Source of the DNA: a virus
Virus record (IMG/VR): IMGVR_UViG_3300042301_001187
Coordinates: 1-38,963 of that record
DNA: 38,963 bases
Strand: one strand, 5' to 3'
Positions 1-8,228 of this stretch are shown one piece after another (positions within the stretch are counted from its first letter, which is position 1; each line of letters begins with the position of its first letter). The position numbers and the translations under genes are program-made. A model generated the notes under the pieces. It was not told the DNA's origin and searched no databases. It worked only from the letters and a program-made list of their open reading frames with translations.

Positions 1-352
1 TGCTGATCTGCGGATTTCTCCACCGGATCAGGGGCTTTTGCTTGTGTTGTGCTTACCTGTGGCTCAATTACCGGGTTTGTACTTGTTGTCGCCTCTACGG
101 CCTCTACAGCGGTCTCTGAGGGGATCGTGGATGCAATAGTCCTGGGGGTCTGGACCGAAGTAGTCGTAGAAATAATCGTCACCGGCAAGGGAAGGGTGGT
201 TGCCGGGATTGTGGTCAATGGGGGCGGGGCCAGAGTAGTTGTAGTCGGCGCACTTGTAGTCGTCGTAGGAGGGTCTGGGACCGTAGTTGTCAACAATGTC
301 GGCAAAGGCGTGGTTGATGGCTCGCTGATAGGCAAGGTGCTGCTCGTTGTCG
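1..352. repeat. Left copy of 352-bp near-identical terminal direct repeat (contig overlap)
   Basis: This stretch matches 38612-38963 over its full length, in the same orientation and without gaps, with 10 substitutions by my count. The reading frame of the secreted surface protein continues through the join. Position 1 corresponds to 38612, so one turn of a circular genome would be 38611 bp. The simplest reading is an untrimmed overlap of a circular or terminally redundant genome assembled from a mixed population. A true terminal repeat cannot be excluded. Confidence 0.9.
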
Positions 353-860
353 TCCATGGGACCTCCGTTGTAGTAGTTGTTTCTTCTACTGTAGTGGTGG
401 TTTCTTCTACTGTGGTGGATGTTGTGGTGGTTGGGATATTTGTCACACCCTCAACAAACAATTCGTAATCTAGGTTCCAGCCGTTACCGCTACGCCACAA
501 GTCAGGCTGGCCACAGCAAACACCAGCACGAAGCCGATACCAACCTGGTTCTACCTGGATTTCGATGCGACTTTGTAGACCGTAGTAGTCATCGTTAGTA
601 AAGATAAGGGTACCTTCAGAGTTATAGAGCCATAGCTGGGGGTCTGAAGGGTGGTTGGGTACATCGTACGTACGGGCCGAGAAGGTAGTCGGACTATCAT
701 AATTGAACCAATAATCTGTTGGTTGTGTGACTAACAGGTTTTCTGCGTGTGCAGGTCTTACCGCAAACAGTAGTAGTACAGCCCCCGTGAGGGCTAGTAC
801 AAACCTACTTGTTGGCTTTACCGAACGCCGCTGCAACTTCTTCTTTAGTGAGGACCCCAT
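1..860 (-). CDS. Secreted Thr/Pro-rich surface protein, N-terminal part (runs off the left edge)
   Basis: The frame is open from an ATG at 860 to the window edge and continues in the right-hand copy to a stop at 38251, giving 406 residues if the circle is closed. Residues 1-39 form a clear signal peptide: basic start (LKKKLQRR), hydrophobic core, AHA cleavage site. Residues 40-140 resemble a PPC-type beta domain (LWLYNSEGTLIF followed by NDD). A long Thr/Pro linker follows. The gene overlaps the preceding holin-like gene by 56 bp; a TTG start a few codons downstream is possible. A phage protein exported to the host surface could act in superinfection exclusion or lysis, or it could be a decorating protein. 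Its function is not known. Confidence 0.75.
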   Translation of the reverse strand, partial: MGSSLKKKLQRRSVKPTSRFVLALTGAVLLLFAVRPAHAENLLVTQPTDYWFNYDSPTTFSARTYDVPNHPSDPQLWLYNSEGTLIFTNDDYYGLQSRIEIQVEPGWYRLRAGVCCGQPDLWRSGNGWNLDYELFVEGVTNIPTTTTSTTVEETTTTVEETTTTTEVPWTTTSSTLPISEPSTTPLPTLLTTTVPDPPTTTTSAPTTTTLAPPPLTTIPATTLPLPVTIISTTTSVQTPRTIASTIPSETAVEAVEATTSTNPVIEPQVSTTQAKAPDPVEKSADQ

Positions 861-1035
861 CCTCCGACCATGAACGAAGTAAAGATTCAGTCACCTTGGA
901 TGCGCTAACAACACCAGCGATAGCAGCAGACTTCCATAGTTCTACACCAAAGATTGCACCACCGGCTACGGCTGCTAGTGCGGATGAGCCGAATACTCCG
1001 GCTACTCGAAGAACGATTGTTTGTAATTTGACCAT
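805..1035 (-). CDS. Small holin-like membrane protein (76 aa)
   Basis: Residues about 5-47 are hydrophobic and Ala/Gly-rich in two stretches split by VELWKS, and are followed by a polar tail (GVLTKEEVAAAFGKA). This layout recalls small actinophage holin-like proteins but has no diagnostic motif. I chose the ATG at 1035 because AAAGGA sits 6 bases upstream; the preceding stop is at 1046. Its place between the tail-collar fibre and the secreted surface protein, ahead of the endolysin on the circle, fits a lysis role. A small membrane-associated virion protein is an alternative. Confidence 0.55.
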   Translation of the reverse strand: MVKLQTIVLRVAGVFGSSALAAVAGGAIFGVELWKSAAIAGVVSASKVTESLLRSWSEDGVLTKEEVAAAFGKANK

Positions 1036-1045
1036 GATGTTTCCT

Positions 1046-2248
1046 TTAGTAGTCGTGTTTGATGATGTAGTTGATAATAGTTGATGGCTGGACGTTGCCG
1101 TGTGTGGCTGCTGCGCTTGAAGCACCAGTTGAACCGCTCATAGTATGACCATGGTTGGGGTCGGTAATCGTATGCCCAGTAGTAGCAAATGTTGTTGCGA
1201 TGTTGTGGCTGTGTATTCCTGCTGAAGCGGTTCCTCTTGTATCTGCAACAACGTTATAGTTCCCAGGACCAGCAGAATAATAATCATCACGTGTGTGGGC
1301 GTGAGAAACGGCACCGGCGTTATGCGACAACATTGGAGTGCCGTGGATGTGTCCACCAGTTTCAGTAGTACTACCGTAGTGCCCGTGGTCTCCTGTTCCA
1401 TTCAGAACAACCCCAGAGCTAGCAGAAACGGCAGCTAATGTCCCAGCAACGTGTGTATGCGGTGCGGTGCTGGTGGTTGAACCGAACGACGTGAGCAAGT
1501 CGCCGTCAAACGGGGCAGAGCCTTTACCTACAAGAACTTTGCCTTGGAGGTTTGGTGTCGTAGCACCAACCAAAGCAATTAGTTCTGTGTACCCTGTAGT
1601 GCTTACACCCGTGCAAAGAAGCCAGCCAGCAGGAGCAGTAGCCCCAGGGTAAGCGGAGATGGTTCCAACGGGGCAAACAAGTTTCAGCAACGCTGTAGCA
1701 ACGTCTGCTTGCACAATCGTATTGGCAGCAATCTTGGCTGAGGTTACAGCACCATCTTGGATTTTTGCTTCAGTAACAGCGTCAGTAGCAATACCACCAG
1801 CAATAACCTGTCCCCATTTGAACCCGTTGGTTGCAGTTGAATCGACTTGCAAAACGTGAGCATTAGTTGCACCTACCGCCAAACGGTTGATAGTGCTACC
1901 GTCTGTGGCAATAAGGTCGCCTTTGGTGGTCATGGCTGAAGCTACTTGGTTGGCTTCATCAGCTTCGCTTGCTGTGAACACAGGATAAATGACCGCGCCA
2001 GCAGTATGCGCTACGCCAGTCGTGTTGTCTACACCACGCGCAACAGTCAAAGTCAACGTCGAAATGCCTGTAACACGCATCTTTTCTTCTTTAGAAGTGC
2101 CAGGGTCAACAACAACAAAAAACGGGAACGTTGTCGGCCAACCCGTTTTCGCTGCAACCGTAAACGTCGTGTCAGCGTCAGTTGGGCTAGAAGTTAAAGA
2201 TGATTGTACACCGTTACCGGTATATCCTTTTCGTACTGGTAATGCCAT
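1046..2248 (-). CDS. Tail fibre with phage tail-collar domain (400 aa)
   Basis: The central part (about residues 195-240: GTISAYPGATAPAGWLLCTG, then LQGKVLVGKG) is the phage tail-collar domain, and the end (NVQPSTIINYIIK) is the classic close of that family. Between them lie many HxH motifs (HTH, HGH, HIH, HAH, HSH, HGH), as in the metal-binding shafts of long tail fibres. The N-terminal 100 residues are beta-rich and probably attach to the tail. An AGGAG precedes the ATG at 2248. It follows the nozzle gene by 10 bp and is likely a receptor-binding or tail-tip fibre. Confidence 0.85.
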   Translation of the reverse strand: MALPVRKGYTGNGVQSSLTSSPTDADTTFTVAAKTGWPTTFPFFVVVDPGTSKEEKMRVTGISTLTLTVARGVDNTTGVAHTAGAVIYPVFTASEADEANQVASAMTTKGDLIATDGSTINRLAVGATNAHVLQVDSTATNGFKWGQVIAGGIATDAVTEAKIQDGAVTSAKIAANTIVQADVATALLKLVCPVGTISAYPGATAPAGWLLCTGVSTTGYTELIALVGATTPNLQGKVLVGKGSAPFDGDLLTSFGSTTSTAPHTHVAGTLAAVSASSGVVLNGTGDHGHYGSTTETGGHIHGTPMLSHNAGAVSHAHTRDDYYSAGPGNYNVVADTRGTASAGIHSHNIATTFATTGHTITDPNHGHTMSGSTGASSAAATHGNVQPSTIINYIIKHDY

Positions 2249-2257
2249 TGTTTGCTC

Positions 2258-4126
2258 CTAGTTTTCTACACTTCTCATAGTAACAGTTGCCGTACCTTCC
2301 CATTCCCAGGTGTTCCCGTAGGAATCAAGGGGTGTCCATTCAACATCTTCCACAATCACGGAATGGTTGTTAGACCCTATTTGGAGGGTGATGATGGACG
2401 GGTTAGCAATAAGGTTGTCTAAAATATCCGTTTCGTCCTGCACATTTAGGTAATAATCTTTGCCTTTAACGTTCAGCTTGTGGTGCAAAATAATAGGCAC
2501 AATGAATACTTGTGAACGGAACGGAGCGGCATATGCACGGGCCATCCAGCGTGTAAACACAGGTCCTTCGGTGACTGTCGTGCCGCGTGTCAACGTGAAC
2601 TTGATGGCAGCTTCAATTGTTTTTGTATCGGAACCCTGAAAAGTAAATTCGGTTTGACCAGCCGTGTTCCAAGTCCCTAAAGAATCGTATCCAGCGTTAT
2701 CCGTAGATAAGTATGCGGTAATAGAACCTTTTAGTGGTTCGCTGCGGGCATCTACTTTGGCAACAAACTTGCGGTCAGGAATACCCCAACGCCAGGTCCC
2801 ACCCTCGATAGTGCCGGAAGCAACAAGTTGGTCAGCATCCTCACGCACAATCCCAACCCCGTTGATGCTGTAAACCCGTTTAGAACCAAACGTCACAACG
2901 CCTTCCACACTAGCGGTAGAAGCATACATGAGGTCTGTAGCGAAAGCAGGCGTGTTTGTTCCTGTGCTAACCGACAAATCTAAACGACCCAAACCACCCG
3001 ACACACCATCATAGTTTGTCCAAGTAAACCAAACAAACCTGTTTTCGGCAGTGAAATCTTTGACATCGCCACCTGTCGGGATTAAAGAACCCGAAATTAG
3101 GTTGCCCGAAGAATCAGCGGAACATAAACGGACACCCTTGTTTGTTCCCAAAAGTATGTTACCAAGATACCCGTGGATACCAGTAGGGTATTCACCGACA
3201 GGTAGCTCTAATGCGACGACAGCAACATCAAGAGTCCCAGCAGAAGTTGTCCCCATGCGGTAAACAAGACCAACATCGTTTCCTCTGCCCGCTATATAAA
3301 TATTGTTTTGCCCACCAGCGATACCTGCGCAAACAAAATTGGGGTCCCGCAATGTGGCAACAGCAGTACCGTGCGATGTTGACGCGTTATATGGAATAAC
3401 ATGGACATGAGTGTTTGCTGTGTCGTTGTGCGTACCAACAATAAAACCTTTAGCAAAACCTATAGCAGTATAATTGTATGTTCCGCCTGATGTGGCGTAA
3501 TGGTCAGTCATAGATGCACCACCCACGGCGGTCATCAAAATGCCTTCATTTTGGTATGCAACATAAACTTGTTTACCGTCTGTCGCAATGTCGTTAATCG
3601 GTTGGCTAGGGTTGCCAGTAACGGTAACCCAAGTAGGGGTCGCAACAAATGGGTTCAAAGTGTATTTCAATGTTTGACCATCAGCAACATACAAGTAACC
3701 GTTGGCTTCAAGCATTTTTAGTTTCGTGCCAGTAATAGAAGAATCAAGTTCAGTGTCGTTCAACAAAGACACTTGGCCTTTAACCCAAGGGTTAATACCT
3801 TTAGATTTATAGAACTGGTAGTCCATTGCACCAGCAACATCGGCATACTGTTGTCCTGCACCAAAATGCCATGAATCCTGCCCGCGTCGCCACAACCCAC
3901 CAGGGTTAATAGCTGCTTCACCAGGGGCAGTCGAAGTGTCCTGCGAGTCACGCACACGTTGCTCATACCCACGGGCAAACTTGCCTGACTTCTGGTCAAC
4001 CATATATGGTCTACCGTTAATAGCCACGGGAAACGTTGATGGTACGAGAGTTGTTGAACCTGTGCCCGAAAAGTATGCGGGTGTACCAAAGAAAGGTACT
4101 GTTAAAAAGAGCGACGGTGCGGTCAC
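2258..4126 (-). CDS. Beta-propeller-like tail protein, probable tail nozzle (622 aa)
   Basis: The middle (about residues 140-430) is a series of short beta-blade-like units such as YVADGQTLKYTL, QVYVAYQNEGIL, IYIAGRGNDVGLVYRM and VRLCSADSSGNLI, which suggests a propeller. Podoviral tail nozzles (T7 gp12 type) are propellers of similar or larger size. It directly follows a candidate tail adaptor (stop at 4130) and precedes a tail fibre, the expected place for a nozzle. The C-terminal 100 residues look like a beta-sandwich. Assignment rests on fold impression and gene order, not on a signature motif; a minor tail protein is the alternative. Confidence 0.6.
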   Translation of the reverse strand: MTAPSLFLTVPFFGTPAYFSGTGSTTLVPSTFPVAINGRPYMVDQKSGKFARGYEQRVRDSQDTSTAPGEAAINPGGLWRRGQDSWHFGAGQQYADVAGAMDYQFYKSKGINPWVKGQVSLLNDTELDSSITGTKLKMLEANGYLYVADGQTLKYTLNPFVATPTWVTVTGNPSQPINDIATDGKQVYVAYQNEGILMTAVGGASMTDHYATSGGTYNYTAIGFAKGFIVGTHNDTANTHVHVIPYNASTSHGTAVATLRDPNFVCAGIAGGQNNIYIAGRGNDVGLVYRMGTTSAGTLDVAVVALELPVGEYPTGIHGYLGNILLGTNKGVRLCSADSSGNLISGSLIPTGGDVKDFTAENRFVWFTWTNYDGVSGGLGRLDLSVSTGTNTPAFATDLMYASTASVEGVVTFGSKRVYSINGVGIVREDADQLVASGTIEGGTWRWGIPDRKFVAKVDARSEPLKGSITAYLSTDNAGYDSLGTWNTAGQTEFTFQGSDTKTIEAAIKFTLTRGTTVTEGPVFTRWMARAYAAPFRSQVFIVPIILHHKLNVKGKDYYLNVQDETDILDNLIANPSIITLQIGSNNHSVIVEDVEWTPLDSYGNTWEWEGTATVTMRSVEN

Positions 4127-4129
4127 TGT

Positions 4130-5017
4130 TTAGTTCCGTTGCAGAAACGTAGGGTACTGGCGAGTCAGCTTGGCTGCTTCGGCTATGATGCGGTCCCTTC
4201 GCATACGCAACAAGTTCGTAATACTTCCGCCGATAGCACCTGCGCCTACTTCTTCTGAACGGCGCGTATCACCTTGCGATTCGGTAAAGTTGCGTTTTAC
4301 TTCACGTGGGGCGACAAGCCTGATTTCTGCACCAATAATCAAGATGTCCTCAGCCGAAAGAGGGTAACCGGCGATGGTTTGCAGGTCATCCGCCTCGGAG
4401 GTGACACGGGTAAAAGGTGCTTTATATGAGATGCGGATTTCTGATGCAGGGATACCTGAATCGATTTGGAGCGCCATACCGGAACCAAAATCCTTAGTTG
4501 GCATATCGCGCATAAGTTTTACATTGTTTACGGTTTTGTAGTCGGACGCAATGTAGCGGTAACGGACTTCCAGCAGGTCAATAACGTCGCTAATAGCAGG
4601 CAGGTTGACCTGGCGGTTAGCAGGGTTGTATGTCATGTCCAGGGTTTTGACACGGAACAAGCCGTTCATCGGAGATGACAAGTCTGACAGTTCGTCGTTG
4701 ATAGCTTCGATAATGTTGCTACGAGGAAACCGTGGGTTAGCCGTAATGATGCTGTTTGCTGCTTGTGCTGAAGCAATAGTGCCGTTGAAAGCTCGTTCTA
4801 CTGTCAGGGTTTTGGTGGATTCTACGGTTGCCCAAACATACATTTGTTCTGAACCAATCTCGATGACGGTTCCTGAACGTATTCCACCCAGTTCGTAGGT
4901 CAACACGACGCTTGTAGACACGGCTGTTAAAGCTGAGGCTAGTTTGTTGCGTTCCTCTACCACCCCTGATAGGAGTTGGCGTTGGGTGCGGTTGATGATT
5001 TGGGCGACGGTGGACAT
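4130..5017 (-). CDS. Probable tail adaptor / head-tail connector protein (295 aa)
   Basis: The N-terminal helix (TVAQIINRTQRQLLSGVVEE) is followed by a beta-hairpin insertion (VVLTYELGGIRSGTVIEIGS) and a helix IIEAINDELSDL, then alternating beta and alpha segments and a basic C-terminal helix. This mix resembles gp11/gp4-type connector proteins that join portal and nozzle. Its ATG shares one base with the stop of the 38-residue gene upstream (TAATG), and the nozzle candidate starts 3 bp after its stop. The role is inferred from size and neighbours. Confidence 0.5.
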   Translation of the reverse strand: MSTVAQIINRTQRQLLSGVVEERNKLASALTAVSTSVVLTYELGGIRSGTVIEIGSEQMYVWATVESTKTLTVERAFNGTIASAQAANSIITANPRFPRSNIIEAINDELSDLSSPMNGLFRVKTLDMTYNPANRQVNLPAISDVIDLLEVRYRYIASDYKTVNNVKLMRDMPTKDFGSGMALQIDSGIPASEIRISYKAPFTRVTSEADDLQTIAGYPLSAEDILIIGAEIRLVAPREVKRNFTESQGDTRRSEEVGAGAIGGSITNLLRMRRDRIIAEAAKLTRQYPTFLQRN

Positions 5018-5133
5018 TACTTCTTTTTCTTTGCAGCCTTTTTCATTGGCATACCAGTTTTTTTAGCCATCTTTTTGGCAGCCATTTTTCCGGCAGCTGT
5101 GTATGGGAACTCTTTTTTTCCGACCATTGGCAT
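5017..5133 (-). CDS. Lys-rich 38-aa basic peptide
   Basis: A very short gene starting MPMVGKKEFPYTAAGKMAAK and ending in a run of Lys (KKAAKKKK). AAAGGAG lies 7 bases before the ATG and its stop overlaps the next start, so translation is well supported despite the length. Small Lys-rich proteins of this kind are common in structural modules of phages and may bind DNA in the virion or help assembly. Function unknown. Confidence 0.65.
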   Translation of the reverse strand: MPMVGKKEFPYTAAGKMAAKKMAKKTGMPMKKAAKKKK

Positions 5134-5160
5134 ATCAGACTCCTTTATGAGTGTGTCTGC

Positions 5161-5170
5161 ATATTAGCAC
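5161..5170 (-). promoter_or_regulatory. Putative extended -10 promoter
   Basis: On the minus strand the sequence GTGCTAATAT contains a TGC extension before a TAATAT hexamer, about 28 bases before the 38-residue gene and its strong Shine-Dalgarno. The same GTGCTA core occurs at 9491-9500. No good -35 was seen. It could drive the adaptor, nozzle and fibre genes separately from the upstream glycosyltransferase. Confidence 0.35.
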
Positions 5171-5937
5171 GAGAACATAATCTCAATATCTTCCACGTAC
5201 TTACGGTGGATTTGGGGGACAAGTTCCTGTATCAAAGCGTTCTGTTGGCGTTGCGCGGTGTGCGGGCCGATGTGCTGTAGATATAGCAGCTTGTCGATGT
5301 GAACACTTTTGGTCCATAAAGCTGACCGGACTATCAGGTCGTAGTCGTCAGCAACACGGAGGGTGGCATCATGCCCACCTAGTTTGCGATATGTCTCTCT
5401 GCGCCATGCTCGGACATGGTTGGGGACGGACACGATATGGCTGAGGGTGGTGCGGTTGAGTGGTGGCGTTATCATTTCCCACACGTTGTATTCGGTGTTC
5501 CAGCGTTCTGTGCCATAGCCGAACGCCCAGCCTTCAGGGTATTTACCGCTAGTGCCGTCATCAAAAACTTCTGCACAGTTGGAGTACACGAAACCAACAC
5601 CGTAGTCAATGAAAGCTACGTCTATCTCAGCCAAAGCATCGGGGGTGAGTTCGTCATCATGGTCCAATTCAACCAGTATCTCGCCTAAACCTAAAGAGAA
5701 CGCCATGTGTTTTGCGTAGCCGATGTTTCCGCCTGAAGGTACGTGTGGTCTAAACACCCGTATCTTGTACCGTTCATCGGAGCAGAACCCATATACCTGA
5801 TTGTATGTGTCTAGGTTGGGGGAGTCGTCGTAGATGACCCATTCCCAATCAGCAAAGGTTTGGGCTTTGAGTGATGCCCATGTGCGGGCTAGAACTTCGG
5901 GTGGCGTGTTGTACGTGCAGGTAATGACACTAATCAT
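5164..5937 (-). CDS. Family 2 (GT-A) glycosyltransferase (257 aa)
   Basis: A cytoplasmic GT2-type nucleotide-sugar transferase. The start MISVITCTYN is the first strand and helix of the fold, YDD (36-38) binds the nucleotide, and LDHDDE (91-96) is the DxD metal site. GGHDATLRVADDYDL later is the typical acceptor-side ED-like motif (here DD). There are no membrane segments. It lies inside the tail-fibre block, 4 bp overlapping the small fibre-associated gene, so it may glycosylate a virion fibre or alter host surface sugars. Which substrate it uses cannot be told from the sequence. Confidence 0.85.
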   Translation of the reverse strand: MISVITCTYNTPPEVLARTWASLKAQTFADWEWVIYDDSPNLDTYNQVYGFCSDERYKIRVFRPHVPSGGNIGYAKHMAFSLGLGEILVELDHDDELTPDALAEIDVAFIDYGVGFVYSNCAEVFDDGTSGKYPEGWAFGYGTERWNTEYNVWEMITPPLNRTTLSHIVSVPNHVRAWRRETYRKLGGHDATLRVADDYDLIVRSALWTKSVHIDKLLYLQHIGPHTAQRQQNALIQELVPQIHRKYVEDIEIMFSC

Positions 5938-6116
5938 GCAGGCAATTCTACGTTAAAGAAAGCGTACGCTTCTTCATCCGCATCAAACCAGTACCAACCG
6001 TCAACAGGGTACTCATGGCTATCTTTAGTTTCTTTCCTAAGTTCATAAGCTGCATTGAGCACAAAATTGGGTCCGTGCAAAACCATTTCTCCATCAAGTT
6101 TGTAAAAACCGCTCAT
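5934..6116 (-). CDS. Small fibre-associated phage protein (60 aa)
   Basis: The sequence begins MSGFYKLDG, continues LHGPNFVLNAAYEL and ends PVDGWYWFDADEEAYAFF. I recognise this as a small family that recurs beside tail-fibre genes in several phages; its function is not established, perhaps fibre assembly. I chose the ATG at 6116 because it forms an ATGA overlap with the stop of the leucine-rich-repeat fibre gene; a start at 6131 is also open. Its own stop overlaps the glycosyltransferase start. Confidence 0.65.
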   Translation of the reverse strand: MSGFYKLDGEMVLHGPNFVLNAAYELRKETKDSHEYPVDGWYWFDADEEAYAFFNVELPA

Positions 6117-7861
6117 CCTGTAATCGTCCATCCTTTTGCTATAGCGATTGATATATTGTCTGTTGCCGTGCCCCAGTTCCCAGTAACAGTCAAAGTCCCC
6201 GCGGCAACGGTTGGCAAAGCAGTATAGTAAGCATTTAATTCTGTAGCGCTAAATTTGGCAGATGCAATACTATGCGTAAATTTCATATTCGTTGCGCCAA
6301 TCGAGCCTAGCGAAAAACAACCGGAAAAAATGTTGGAATAATTAGAAGTACTTGTTGTCGAGTTTCCATTAAGCCCAGTAATTTTTTGTAAAGATGGGCA
6401 AGTATTAAACATATTGGAAAAATCACTAACAAGGGTATTGGCAGGGAGGCTTATTGATGGCAATGAACTGCAACTTTGAAACATGCCATTTATAGATGTT
6501 GCTGCTGCCATGCTTGGAATAGATACATAATTAAGCGCAGAACAGTTATTGAACATGTTAGACCAGGTTTGAACTAAAGATGTATTCACTAAAGTAACAT
6601 TTTGCAAAGTAACGCAACTTTGAAAAAGTTGGCTTGCATTGGTACACGCTGGCAAATCCAATGAAACGCGAGCAATCGAACTGCAGCTTTGGAACATGGA
6701 AGATGCATTTGTTACCGCGGTCAACGGGCCAATATTGATTTCCTTTAACGTTAAGCAGTTAAAAAACATTTGGCTCGTGGTAGTAGCTGTTGCCACGTTT
6801 GGTATGTTTACTTTAAGCAGACCAATAGATGAACTAAACATACCCGTCATATCTCGAATGTCATTCGTTGTTGGTAAATTAATTTCCTGCAAAGACTGGC
6901 AACCTGTAAACATACTGCTTGCTTGTTGTAAAGCCTGGAGATTAGGCATATATACATATTGCAAAGAATTGCAGTTTGAAAACATACTTTGTGCGTTTAC
7001 AAGGTTGTTCAAGTTTGGCAAATAAACGGATTGCAGTGAACGACAAATGTTAAACATGTTTGTCGCGGTTGTAAGTGCTGGAAGATTTAGTGAAATATTT
7101 TTTAACGAAGCACAGCCACTAAATGCTGTTTGTGCATGGGTGCATAACGGAAGATCTCCTAATTGCACATTTTGCAGTGCATTGCATTGTGAAAACATTG
7201 AGGTAATTGCAGTAGTTGCTGGCAGTCCACCAAAACTAACCTCTTTTAAGGAATAACAAGCGTTAAACATAAACGCAGTGCTGGAAAGGTTGCAATTTCC
7301 GGTCCAAGTAAACTTTCGCATACTTTGCGGAGGTGTAGCCTGTATAATACCGGAAGTCCCGTAACCAAGCGCAAATCCAATTATGGTGGTTCCAACAACT
7401 TTAATTTCGTTAATTTGCGCATCGGCTGAGTTAGAAGTTATATTGGTGTTTCTTGAATACGCAAAACCTAATAAATCATTAGTTCCACCAGCAGCGTAAA
7501 TACGTATGATTGCCTGACGATAACCATCCGTTGTAAGTGTCCCAGAACCAACACTTGCCCAAGTAATTCGTTTGCTAGCAAGAGCCGCCGAAACAAAGTT
7601 GGCTGTGGTCCCGTCACCCCAGTCAACGGTGTAATTTCCTCCGCCTACCGTGGTTACTTGAAATTGAAAAAAGTTTGAGTCATTTTCATAAATAGGAACA
7701 AGAATTGCAATTTCGCAAGCGTTAGTATTGTTTAATGCAAGCCAATCATCAGGGCGCGACCAAGTGTCATTGTCTTGGCGTGCACGTACAGGGTCGGGAA
7801 AAGTTTGCGTTAAGTCCGAAACAGGACCGCTTTGGTTGACTTTCGTAGCAAACCTGGACAT
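6113..7861 (-). CDS. Leucine-rich-repeat (BspA/DUF285-like) tail fibre or adhesin (582 aa)
   Basis: After an N-terminal region with a PKD-like VDWGDGT turn (about residue 83), roughly 13 repeats of about 23-24 residues follow between about residues 180 and 500. Each has the pattern LxxVxLPxL, then SMFxxCxSL, for example LQYVYMPNLQ with SMFTGCQS. This is the BspA / DUF285 type of leucine-rich repeat. The tail (ALPTVAAGTLTVTGNWG, then IAIAKGWTITG) matches the usual end of such bacterial surface proteins. In a phage fibre cluster it is most likely a receptor-binding protein. The repeat count could vary between relatives by recombination. Confidence 0.8.
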   Translation of the reverse strand: MSRFATKVNQSGPVSDLTQTFPDPVRARQDNDTWSRPDDWLALNNTNACEIAILVPIYENDSNFFQFQVTTVGGGNYTVDWGDGTTANFVSAALASKRITWASVGSGTLTTDGYRQAIIRIYAAGGTNDLLGFAYSRNTNITSNSADAQINEIKVVGTTIIGFALGYGTSGIIQATPPQSMRKFTWTGNCNLSSTAFMFNACYSLKEVSFGGLPATTAITSMFSQCNALQNVQLGDLPLCTHAQTAFSGCASLKNISLNLPALTTATNMFNICRSLQSVYLPNLNNLVNAQSMFSNCNSLQYVYMPNLQALQQASSMFTGCQSLQEINLPTTNDIRDMTGMFSSSIGLLKVNIPNVATATTTSQMFFNCLTLKEINIGPLTAVTNASSMFQSCSSIARVSLDLPACTNASQLFQSCVTLQNVTLVNTSLVQTWSNMFNNCSALNYVSIPSMAAATSINGMFQSCSSLPSISLPANTLVSDFSNMFNTCPSLQKITGLNGNSTTSTSNYSNIFSGCFSLGSIGATNMKFTHSIASAKFSATELNAYYTALPTVAAGTLTVTGNWGTATDNISIAIAKGWTITG

Positions 7862-8220
7862 TAAACAATCTCGTTTACATATCCAGTAATTGTAATTTTG
7901 CTAGCGGTACTTGCGTAAGCCCTAATCACCAATGGCGTAGCGTTCCCCTTGAGGATTAGCCCCGGAGAAATTAAAACCAAACCGGTTTGCGGTGGAATAG
8001 GGATAACAATATCGTCGTTGATGGCTGTTGTTCCACCAAACTGGACCGTCAACGTGTACTGAGTGTTGTTGGGGTTCGATGCGTACAGCCAGACTTCTTG
8101 CAAAGTTGTTGCGGTGGCAGAACCAGTGTGGATGGTTGTCCCGGAAGATGCGGTATTCACAACCAAAATTGGTCGACCATCAGTAGACGCGCTAAGTATT
8201 TTCTTTTCGTATGTAGCCAT
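7861..8220 (-). CDS. Small beta-rich virion protein between two fibre genes (119 aa)
   Basis: A beta-sandwich-like sequence (TLQEVWLYASNPNNTQYTLT, then IPPQTGLVLISPGLILKG) with no catalytic motif. AGGA precedes the ATG, and its stop shares a base with the start of the leucine-rich-repeat fibre (TAATG). Proteins like this often form a fibre base or head decoration. Its position between the collagen-like fibre and the repeat fibre suggests an adaptor or cap; this is inference. Confidence 0.6.
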   Translation of the reverse strand: MATYEKKILSASTDGRPILVVNTASSGTTIHTGSATATTLQEVWLYASNPNNTQYTLTVQFGGTTAINDDIVIPIPPQTGLVLISPGLILKGNATPLVIRAYASTASKITITGYVNEIV

Positions 8221-8228
8221 AATTTTTC

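Noticed and set aside
49-468. Val-rich 139-codon plus-strand frame at the left end
   Set aside because: It mirrors the Thr/Pro linker of the minus-strand surface protein and has no ribosome site.
6113-7861. Variable fibre as target of a diversity-generating retroelement
   Set aside because: No reverse transcriptase and no template repeat were seen anywhere in the window.
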